64,000 nt of DNA from Bacillota bacterium (lineage in GTDB: Bacteria; Bacillota; Clostridia; Lachnospirales; Lachnospiraceae), in NCBI GenBank assembly GCA_023439505.1, contig JAEXNR010000001.1, forward strand, positions 62,001 through 126,000, given 5' to 3'. The translations under genes and the position numbers were made by a program. The first letter of the stretch is position 1, and each line of letters starts with the position of its first letter. The notes beneath the pieces were generated by a model that made no database searches, was not told the DNA's origin, and was given only the letters and a program-made list of their open reading frames with translations. Shown here piece after piece: positions 7,783 to 15,269 of this stretch.

Positions 7783-9492
7783 TTATTCACCGCTCAAGCT
7801 TTCAAAGGTCTTGAATAAATTGACTGTACCATATCCCCACTCTCTGTTCGGATACACAATGGAAGGATTTCGGCCCACGCCTCGTATTAAATATTTCTTT
7901 ACCTGATAGGTATCCATCGAGCGGTCATTCCCTCTAACAATCCCCCATTCAAATAACATGGCAGCAACACCGCTTAGCAAAGCTGCCGCGCTGCTGGTCC
8001 CCGAAGTCAGACCAAATTTATTGTCCAGTAAGGGAGAAAGGACTTCTACGCCAGGTGTTGCCACATCAGGTTTAATTACATTGTAACGGGAATATCCCCT
8101 GCTTGCATCAATATAAAGACTTTTATTTGCCGGACGATACGCCGTAGCGGTAATGGAGATGATGTTATTGCCTGGCTCAGTAATGGTCGTGTATTGATTC
8201 GGAGAGAGAAATTTTGTCGCAGCAGTAATAAACCCGCGAATCGGCAGCCAGATATGAAAACCGGATGTGATTTTTGATCCGTAAACTCTGAATTTCCAGA
8301 TCCCCGGCGCCGGATCCCGAAACCGGAACAAAATCAGTTCATCACCGGTTTGTGCTTCAACAATGACATAATCAACAATTATCACAGTTGTTTCAAATAT
8401 AAATCCAATATTTCGAAATTCCCCCAGTCTGGCGGGAATACGGGGGATGTATTCTCCTGAGGGAGATATCATATCAATTGAATAAGTTCCCGGCGAATTC
8501 CCCCACATTTCCATCGAGAAATTATTCTCATTCTCGCCAACATTTAGTTCCACTACAGTATAGCCCATCTCTTTATCCACTTCTCCATAGAAATGGTGTC
8601 CATCATTACCTTCGTTCCCACCTGCTATAACGAATGCAATTCCTATTTTATTCGCATTATATGAAATCATTTCATTCAGTGGTCCAAGTCCCGCATGACT
8701 CCCCTGGTTGGTCCCCAAACCAATGCAGATAACAATCGGACGATCCATCATTTTCGCCGTATTAAGCAGGTACATTATCCCAAACATAATATCATTTTCT
8801 GAATAGCATACCGCATCCTCCGGTATTCCAAAATACGCTCTCGTAAATGGTTTCGCCATCTTTAATTTTACAATTACATATTCGGCAGATGGCACGACTC
8901 CCGAAAATCCCTCTTTGGGAACAGGAGTACCGCCCGCCAGTCCGGCCAGTGTTGTTCCGTGACCAATTTCATCTTTACTTGGCACAATATCATAGGGTAC
9001 AGCACTTCGTATTGCCTCATTAATCTCTACTCTGTTATATTCTGCACCATAATAAAAGATATTTGAGGGAGCCTGCATGTTTTCTATTGTCTGATCCCAA
9101 ATGGATACTATCCTGGTGGATTTGTCTGCATTTTGAAATATAGGATTCAGATAATCGATCCCCGTATCTACAAACCCCAATAATACACCCTCTCCTGAAA
9201 GTGATAAGTGGGGGATACGGTTTACTTTGGTCACCCCCATTTCCTCCAAACTGGATAAATCCAGCAGTGTGTATTGCTTGGGTATGATGGAATATGCGAC
9301 TGCACCGACGAGTCTGTCCGGCAGCTGGGATGCCGGCACATAAACCACGGCATATTTGTCATTGATATAATTTATGGTCTCGCCTGCAAACCGCCCAAAT
9401 TCCTCCTGGCTGAGTGCATATTCAATAATGCCATCCGTATACTCACTGCTGATGATTTTGATCCGTTCTTCGTCATTCATAGATTGCCCCAT
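7783..9492 (-). CDS. S8 subtilisin-like peptidase, CspC/CspBA-like
   Basis: This is a 569-residue serine protease with an intact catalytic triad: Asp near 108 (GFVDTGIDY), His near 176 (GHGTTLAG) and Ser near 496 (GTSSAAAL). The oxyanion Asn is in AGGNEGN. An insertion of about 130 residues between the oxyanion region and the Ser resembles the jelly-roll of clostridial Csp germination proteases. There is no signal peptide, so it may act in the cytoplasm or spore compartment or leave by an unusual route. The N-terminal 80 residues could be a self-cleaved prodomain. ATG at 9492 has only a weak AGG; ATG at 9480, after GGGG, is an equally good start. It is monocistronic; the substrate is unknown. 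Confidence 0.88.
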   Translation of the reverse strand: MGQSMNDEERIKIISSEYTDGIIEYALSQEEFGRFAGETINYINDKYAVVYVPASQLPDRLVGAVAYSIIPKQYTLLDLSSLEEMGVTKVNRIPHLSLSGEGVLLGFVDTGIDYLNPIFQNADKSTRIVSIWDQTIENMQAPSNIFYYGAEYNRVEINEAIRSAVPYDIVPSKDEIGHGTTLAGLAGGTPVPKEGFSGVVPSAEYVIVKLKMAKPFTRAYFGIPEDAVCYSENDIMFGIMYLLNTAKMMDRPIVICIGLGTNQGSHAGLGPLNEMISYNANKIGIAFVIAGGNEGNDGHHFYGEVDKEMGYTVVELNVGENENNFSMEMWGNSPGTYSIDMISPSGEYIPRIPARLGEFRNIGFIFETTVIIVDYVIVEAQTGDELILFRFRDPAPGIWKFRVYGSKITSGFHIWLPIRGFITAATKFLSPNQYTTITEPGNNIISITATAYRPANKSLYIDASRGYSRYNVIKPDVATPGVEVLSPLLDNKFGLTSGTSSAAALLSGVAAMLFEWGIVRGNDRSMDTYQVKKYLIRGVGRNPSIVYPNREWGYGTVNLFKTFESLSGE

Positions 9493-9600
9493 ATGATACC
9501 TGGAATTAATATAATATATGATAGGGATATCCTGTACTATTATATAAATGCATGAATGGGCGTATGATAATTACAAAATAGCGTTATGAGAACTCAAAAC

Positions 9601-9636
9601 GAAGTCTTGGAATTATTTTCACAATTCCAAGACTTC
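9601..9636 (-). terminator. Terminator of the alpha-mannosidase operon
   Basis: A perfect 14-bp inverted repeat (GAAGTCTTGGAATT and its complement) has an 8-nt loop. On the minus strand it is followed by GTTTTGAG. It lies 30 bp after the last gene of the operon. The T-tract is short, so efficiency may be moderate. Confidence 0.7.
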
Positions 9637-9666
9637 AACATGTAGATAATCTGCTGATTATTATGG

Positions 9667-11577
9667 CTATTTCTTTTTTTTAAGTCCTTTTTCCATCAAT
9701 AATTTAATAAATAATCCACCCTGTACACTTCGATGCTGAAAACCGATTTGCTTTGCTGTTCGGGTATCATACCAATCCGTCATTGGTACTCTGGACTCGG
9801 ATTCATGATAGGCCTTCCATAGCGGTTCTATCATTAGTATAAAATCCTCTTTCTCTTCCATCAGAGAGGCACTCCACACCAGCCAGTCCGATTTGGTATA
9901 GACCGCTCGGTTATCCAAAGGCATTCCATAGGGATTAATATGGCTGAGATAGCCTTTTAATTCCTCCGCTAATGTATCCCGGGTAAAGTAATTGGTTTGA
10001 AATATCCTGTCCCAGATTAGATTATATTTCATACTAAAGGTCCCCGGCTGGTCAAAGGTAAGTCGGAAGGTATTATCTTCATTCCCTGCCCGCTCTGTCC
10101 AGCTTTTTGCCATTTCTTCGGCTTTTGCGAAATAAGCTGCACCTGCTTCTTTTCCCTCGAGGTTTTCCATGATAATCCCATATCCTGCGATTCCCATGAT
10201 TGCTTTTGCCGCCAGATTACAATTATGAGCCAGGTGTCCGGCAAAATCATCCGTGCAGAGCTGATTTTCAGGATCGCTTCCGTTTTTGACCAGATAATCC
10301 GCCCATTTTCCAAGGAGTGGCAGGTAAGTGTGTGCGAAGTCAAAATCCCCGCAGGCCAAAGACAGGGCTGCCACACTGATCAGCATATTACCACATTCCT
10401 CAATTGGCATCTGATCAGTCAGGTTTGTTCCTCCCCCATAGACCTGACCATTCAGATATGGATACGTGCCTACATCATGTGGGGCAAAATCAAAGCACCA
10501 TTCGTCCTGCTGAGCATATTGAAATACAGGTCGTAACATTGCTTTTACCAATTCCGGGTTATAGATTAAAAACATGGGTATGGACGGATAGGTCACATCA
10601 ACCGTTGCGGCACATCCGTTGCTAAAGCATTCCTTGGATATAAACAGAAGCTCACCTTCTTTATCCTCACAGAGCTTGTGAGCCGCTATCACCTGACGAT
10701 ACGCCAGCTGCAGCAGCTGTGCATACTTTTCTCCCCCGGCCACTGCTCCGGACTGATACAATGCTTCGGAAAATTGATTGCATCGTTTCATAATCTCGTC
10801 ATATTCTTTCAGGGACCGGATAATAATTTCCTTAATATCCTCCGATTCCTTTGTCCAATATCCCTTTCGATTTTCTCCGAAATACTGGAGGCTGTATCTG
10901 TCATCATAAGCGAAGGCAAAAACCACTTGATTTTGTCCTGTTGTCTCCAAAGTAGCTACTGCCTCCAGCCTGGTTGCTTCCTCTTTCTTATGAACTGAGA
11001 CAGTGGAATCCTCAGCCATAGCAGCGAGATAAAAATATCCCCAGTCAATACGAACATCGTCTCCTGCCTGGCCTAATATCTGTTGTCTGGTATTACCCAT
11101 TCTTGCACAGGCTATGTTCTGTTCAAGAATCACTTCTTCTCCCATACTGGGAAACTCATGTTGCATATTGAGACATACATCGTCTTCGACACTAAGTCTG
11201 ATCTTTACTTTATGATTTTGATTGTCTAAAGACTTGATCCGGGCATGCAAATAAGACACAGGGCGTGACATAATCTTTAGATCATCCGCCAGAAGCGGCG
11301 ATGTAAAGGTTAAATGTAATTCAATCTGTCCGGCAGCAAAGCTATAAAAAGAAGAAAGGGCTGTTATGTCACAATCTTTCTGTCTCATTTTTTTCAGCTC
11401 TGAGCGCACTCCCATAAACAAATATTCCTCTTCGTCAAGTTCGAGAATGCCAGTAATGGCATTGGGCTTACCGGTCCAATGAACCGTTTCTCCCTCATTT
11501 AATTTGTCGTGAGAGGACCAGATGCTAAAATAAGGGTCTACTGTGATTAGTGGTGTCGCGGGTGCTCTAAGTTTCAT
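9667..11577 (-). CDS. DUF4965/DUF1793 glutaminase-A-like protein
   Basis: This 636-residue protein begins with the hallmark APATPLITVDPYFSIWS, followed by a beta-rich N-terminal part. From about residue 280 comes an alpha-helical toroid (DUF4965/DUF1793) with TVDVTYPSIPMFLIYNPEL, DFAPHDVGTYP and TDDFAGHLAHNCNLAAKAI. Fungal members are called glutaminase A, but bacterial members are often encoded with glycan-degrading genes. The fold resembles six-hairpin glycosidases. No signal peptide is seen, so it acts in the cytoplasm. It is the last gene of the GH38/ABC transporter operon, which makes a sugar substrate more likely than glutamine. The start has GGAG 11 nt upstream. Confidence 0.82.
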   Translation of the reverse strand: MKLRAPATPLITVDPYFSIWSSHDKLNEGETVHWTGKPNAITGILELDEEEYLFMGVRSELKKMRQKDCDITALSSFYSFAAGQIELHLTFTSPLLADDLKIMSRPVSYLHARIKSLDNQNHKVKIRLSVEDDVCLNMQHEFPSMGEEVILEQNIACARMGNTRQQILGQAGDDVRIDWGYFYLAAMAEDSTVSVHKKEEATRLEAVATLETTGQNQVVFAFAYDDRYSLQYFGENRKGYWTKESEDIKEIIIRSLKEYDEIMKRCNQFSEALYQSGAVAGGEKYAQLLQLAYRQVIAAHKLCEDKEGELLFISKECFSNGCAATVDVTYPSIPMFLIYNPELVKAMLRPVFQYAQQDEWCFDFAPHDVGTYPYLNGQVYGGGTNLTDQMPIEECGNMLISVAALSLACGDFDFAHTYLPLLGKWADYLVKNGSDPENQLCTDDFAGHLAHNCNLAAKAIMGIAGYGIIMENLEGKEAGAAYFAKAEEMAKSWTERAGNEDNTFRLTFDQPGTFSMKYNLIWDRIFQTNYFTRDTLAEELKGYLSHINPYGMPLDNRAVYTKSDWLVWSASLMEEKEDFILMIEPLWKAYHESESRVPMTDWYDTRTAKQIGFQHRSVQGGLFIKLLMEKGLKKKK

Positions 11578-11806
11578 CGTCTTCCTATCTCCTTTATTTT
11601 TATCCCTCAGGGAGAACAGACAGGTGCTCCCTGTATTTACATATTATAACATAATCTATTTCAATATTTCTTTATTTTTTCCTAAACACATTTTTGCCAA
11701 CAATCTTACAATACGTTCACCTTGTATTTCAATTGTGTGCTAGCCATCGGTCTAAGCCTGTTACACCGGTATCCTTCTTATCTAATGACTGAAAGAATGT
11801 ACTGCA

Positions 11807-12697
11807 TCAACCTTTAATTCCAGCTGATGCAATTCCTTGAATGATATACTTTTGAAAAAAGAGGAAGATCAATAACGGCGGAATAATGGATACACAGGAC
11901 AATCCGAATAGCTTGGGGAAATCTCTGTCCCCGCTCATTTCCTGCAGGGATGTTGCCAGCATACCGATGTAAGCGGGTAATGTTGAATCCTTCACTCTGT
12001 TAATATACATAAACGGTATAAGCCAATCGTTCCAGGTTCCCAGTGCGGTATTTGCAGCTATAACAGCAATAATCGGCTTTTGAACAGGAATAATGACCCT
12101 GGTGATTGTTGTAAAAAAATTACATCCATCGATTTCGGCAGCTTCCTCAAACTCCTTCGGCAAGGATTTCATCGATTGCATAAAAAGGAATACCCAAAGA
12201 AGAACCGTCCATCCAAAGGGCAGATACAGGGCTAAAGGATTATTGATCAAGCCATGGCCCCCGATTCCCATCCAGTTATTTCCTCCGGTGAAGGGTATCT
12301 TTGACATCATTACAAATGAAGGGATTAAGGTCATGACACTTGGTATGACCTGGGAACAGATGATAAAAATGAAGAATGCCCTTTTTCCCTTGAATTCATA
12401 CCTTGCCATTACGTATCCCAACAGCACTGCAACAATGACATTCCAGGACGTATACCACGCTGTCCGGTATACGGTATTCAGTAAAGGCAGGACACCACTT
12501 TTGCTGAATGCAAATAAGAAATTCTTAAATTCCAGAGTTTTGGGAATCGGAAGTAAGGTTCCCATATTCGTAAAATCAAGTTTATTATTTAGAGCTCCTA
12601 AAAAGGAATAAATAAAGGGATAGAGCATTAGAAGAACAACGAGCATCATTCCTATGCTCCAGATGGATTTTAAGATATTACGCCATGACTTACTCAT
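11807..12697 (-). CDS. Carbohydrate ABC transporter permease, MalG type
   Basis: This 296-residue inner-membrane permease is of the carbohydrate uptake-1 family. It has about six transmembrane segments and the EAA loop that contacts the ATPase (EEAAEIDGCNFFTTITRVIIPVQKP). It pairs with the permease encoded immediately upstream; the ATG overlaps that gene's stop by 4 bp (ATGA). No ATPase gene is present in the operon, so a shared MsmK/MalK-type ATPase elsewhere is presumably used. A likely cargo is the oligosaccharide processed by the alpha-mannosidase of the same operon. Confidence 0.93.
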   Translation of the reverse strand: MSKSWRNILKSIWSIGMMLVVLLMLYPFIYSFLGALNNKLDFTNMGTLLPIPKTLEFKNFLFAFSKSGVLPLLNTVYRTAWYTSWNVIVAVLLGYVMARYEFKGKRAFFIFIICSQVIPSVMTLIPSFVMMSKIPFTGGNNWMGIGGHGLINNPLALYLPFGWTVLLWVFLFMQSMKSLPKEFEEAAEIDGCNFFTTITRVIIPVQKPIIAVIAANTALGTWNDWLIPFMYINRVKDSTLPAYIGMLATSLQEMSGDRDFPKLFGLSCVSIIPPLLIFLFFQKYIIQGIASAGIKG

Positions 12698-13599
12698 TCA
12701 TTTTCTCCTTTCGAAATGACTCCAAACGCCAGGAGTGCGATTGTCACAGTTACCAATCCCAAAATAGCCGAAGCAGCTCCGGACATTCCCATATTAAAGC
12801 TGATCACGCCGTCCCTGTATATACGGTACATCAAAACATCTGTCTTCCCATAGGGATTTCCATGGGAAATCAGCATAATCACGTCGAACATCTGCATTAC
12901 ACCAATCAGTCCCGTCAGAATAATATAAGTAGAAATAAAGCGTAATCCCGGAATCGTAATGTAGCGTATCTGCTGCACCTTATCTGCACCGTCCACCTTT
13001 GCCGCCTCATAAAGCGTCGGATCAATGGATTGAAGTCCCCCCAGCCATATAATTGCTGCGGGTCCGACAGAACGCCAGACATAGAATATAATAATCCAGA
13101 ATACCATCCAGAATTGGCTGTAATTCCAAATGATCGGTTCTGCCCCGATAGATTTAAAAAAGCTGTTTAATCCTCCGTTAAATGGATTCAGTAACGCAAT
13201 AAAAACACCTGATGTAATTGCGACCGCTGCTACATTCGGCACATAGACTGATGTACGAAAAAATCCCCTTAGAGGATGTTTGACATTCAAAGCCAATGCC
13301 ATTAAAAAGGAAAGCACTGTATTAATAATCAAGCATAAACCGCCCATCCATATCTGTCTGTATAATAAAATCAGATAATCCCTGGAGGTAAAAAATGTTC
13401 TGAAATTCTTTAACCCGACCCATTTTGGCATACCATTTAACGCATTAAAATCAGTGAATCCGAGCAATAAGCCGATAATTAACGGCAATAGACTCCAGAT
13501 AGAGATATACATAAAAAACGGTAAAATAATTCGATAGGCTCTTCGGCTCTGCCGCTGCTGCCTGTTAAGGATACGTCCCTTTCTTTGGGTTGTTTCCAT
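12694..13599 (-). CDS. Carbohydrate ABC transporter permease, MalF type
   Basis: This permease has about six transmembrane segments and the EAA-loop signature (LYEAAKVDGADKVQQIRYITIPGLR). The frame is open to 13632, but the ATG at 13599 (METTQRKGR) has AGGGGG 7 nt upstream and gives the normal basic N-terminus, so I use it. It is separated from the binding-protein gene upstream by a structured intergenic region. It forms the heterodimeric channel with the following permease. Confidence 0.92.
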   Translation of the reverse strand: METTQRKGRILNRQQRQSRRAYRIILPFFMYISIWSLLPLIIGLLLGFTDFNALNGMPKWVGLKNFRTFFTSRDYLILLYRQIWMGGLCLIINTVLSFLMALALNVKHPLRGFFRTSVYVPNVAAVAITSGVFIALLNPFNGGLNSFFKSIGAEPIIWNYSQFWMVFWIIIFYVWRSVGPAAIIWLGGLQSIDPTLYEAAKVDGADKVQQIRYITIPGLRFISTYIILTGLIGVMQMFDVIMLISHGNPYGKTDVLMYRIYRDGVISFNMGMSGAASAILGLVTVTIALLAFGVISKGENE

Positions 13600-13636
13600 C
13601 TCAACACCCCCTGCTGTAATTTCGTTTATCATACAA

Positions 13637-13715
13637 ACGGCAGCTTACTTTCCTTTGGTACCTTCTGCCTTACGGATCATCCAAGGTACGAAATCATCTA
13701 TTGATAAGCTGCCGC
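13637..13715 (-). promoter_or_regulatory. Nested hairpin between binding-protein and permease genes
   Basis: The outer stem is CGGCAGCTTA (13638-13647) with TAAGCTGCCG (13705-13714). An inner stem is GTACCTT (13658-13664) with AAGGTAC (13683-13689). No T-tract follows on the minus strand. This fits a 3' stabiliser or partial terminator that lets the binding protein be made in excess over the permeases. Confidence 0.65.
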
Positions 13716-13755
13716 TTTTTATTAATCCGGTATTGATAAGCCGGGTGCAAAACTA

Positions 13756-15141
13756 TTATTTTAACAGGTTTTCTATTTCTTTTTGCGCTTCCTCGCAAAT
13801 CGTATCAATAGAATCATTGGTCATTGTCGTCCGCGCCAGTACCTTTGTATCTATGATTTCCCAAATCTGTGCATCATTTTTATCAAAGGTAGTTAAGCCC
13901 GTAACTGTTCCTGCCTGTAAGGCCCTGGCAGCTTCCTTTAATGTCACATCATCCGCATATTCGGCATCACTGTCTACATAAACGTTAAGTGCGGAAGGTG
14001 TACCTTCTTTCAACCAATGCTTTTGAAGTTCGTCATCCAGGAGTACACGGATCAAATTGAAGCAGTCCTCCTTATTCTCTGCACCAACCGGAACTCCAAC
14101 ATAAACCGCACCAACCATACAGTTGCCTTCTACACCGCCTTCCGGCATAGGAAGTGCCGTAACGCCCCAATCGATATTGTTTTCTATCAAAGCACTCTTT
14201 AGCCAGGAACCGTTCACTGCAAAGGCAATGGTACCATTCTGCTGGAACTCTGTCCATAGCGGTCCTTCATCACTATTGTTACCCAGTCCTGCCGGGAAGT
14301 TCGCATTCATTTCTCTGATATATTGAAGTGTTTCTTTTATCTTGGGATCTGTTAGGTTAATGGTGCTTCCACCACCGAAATCAACGCCCATCTGACGGAA
14401 AAACGGAGTTGAGCGAAGTGCTCCTCCTGCATGAGGGAAGGATGGAATACCGCCACCGAATACTTTTTTGTTTCCCTTAGCTGTGATAATGTCGGACATC
14501 TCCTTCCATTGTGCCCAGGTTGTCGGAGGTGTTTCCGGGTCAAGTCCCGCATCCGCCATCAATGTCTTATTATAAAACAGCAGGAACAAAGAGGATTTAT
14601 ATGCTACTGAAACCGGTCTTCCCTGACTGTCTTTGATCAAAAAGGATGGATTGACTTTATCAACAATATCCTGGGGCAGTGGCTCCAGCATTCCGGAAGA
14701 TGCATATACCGGCATAAAGGTTTCACCAGCTACCAGACTCGGAGAGCTTCCTGATAAAATCAGCGCACGCTGCTTCTGATCCAGCGTTTCTGCCCATCCC
14801 CAATCCACGTATTCCATTTCATAATTCGGGTAATCTTTGGCAATTTTATCTGTCACCTCGATATAAAATTTTGCAGATTCCGTAAGATCCCTATTCTCCA
14901 TTGCCGCATTGTCTTTTTCCACCTGAATCTGTTCCTCTGACATACCGGTCTTAGGTGCAATCAGATGAATTTTCTTTGTGGATGGCTGTTCCTCTTTTGC
15001 TGCATCCGCCGGTTCTGTTCCCGGTGTTGAATCCTTTGTGGTGTCCTTGTTTCCCGTAGAATCTGCCTTTTGCTGCGCCCCACATGCAGCCAGAGTAAAT
15101 GCCATGATGCAAACCAATACTAACGATATCCATTTTTTCAT
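13756..15141 (-). CDS. Extracellular sugar-binding lipoprotein, family 1
   Basis: This 461-residue substrate-binding protein starts with a lipoprotein signal peptide (lipobox LAACG, Cys20) and a Ser/Thr/Lys-rich linker. The mature domain is of the MalE/UgpB type (RALILSGSSPSLVAGETF, then LFLLFYNKTLMADAGLDPETPPTTW). It would be anchored outside the membrane and deliver an oligosaccharide to the two permeases encoded downstream. It follows the alpha-mannosidase gene after 128 bp without a visible terminator, so it probably shares that operon. The exact ligand cannot be read; a mannose-containing glycan is inferred from the neighbour. Confidence 0.93.
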   Translation of the reverse strand: MKKWISLVLVCIMAFTLAACGAQQKADSTGNKDTTKDSTPGTEPADAAKEEQPSTKKIHLIAPKTGMSEEQIQVEKDNAAMENRDLTESAKFYIEVTDKIAKDYPNYEMEYVDWGWAETLDQKQRALILSGSSPSLVAGETFMPVYASSGMLEPLPQDIVDKVNPSFLIKDSQGRPVSVAYKSSLFLLFYNKTLMADAGLDPETPPTTWAQWKEMSDIITAKGNKKVFGGGIPSFPHAGGALRSTPFFRQMGVDFGGGSTINLTDPKIKETLQYIREMNANFPAGLGNNSDEGPLWTEFQQNGTIAFAVNGSWLKSALIENNIDWGVTALPMPEGGVEGNCMVGAVYVGVPVGAENKEDCFNLIRVLLDDELQKHWLKEGTPSALNVYVDSDAEYADDVTLKEAARALQAGTVTGLTTFDKNDAQIWEIIDTKVLARTTMTNDSIDTICEEAQKEIENLLK

Positions 15142-15269
15142 AACTTACAATCTCCTTCTCTATTATTATTTCCGTCATTCTATCATTTCGCCGTGTCTAC
15201 AAACCCTCCTTTCCCTATCTAATTATTCAGACTGATACACAATACCTTGACGGATCGATATCCTGTATC

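Noticed and set aside
15142..15269. Possible terminator or promoter between the mannosidase and binding-protein genes
   Set aside because: Only a weak GATACA/TGTATC pairing is present, with no T-tract and no clear -35/-10 pair.
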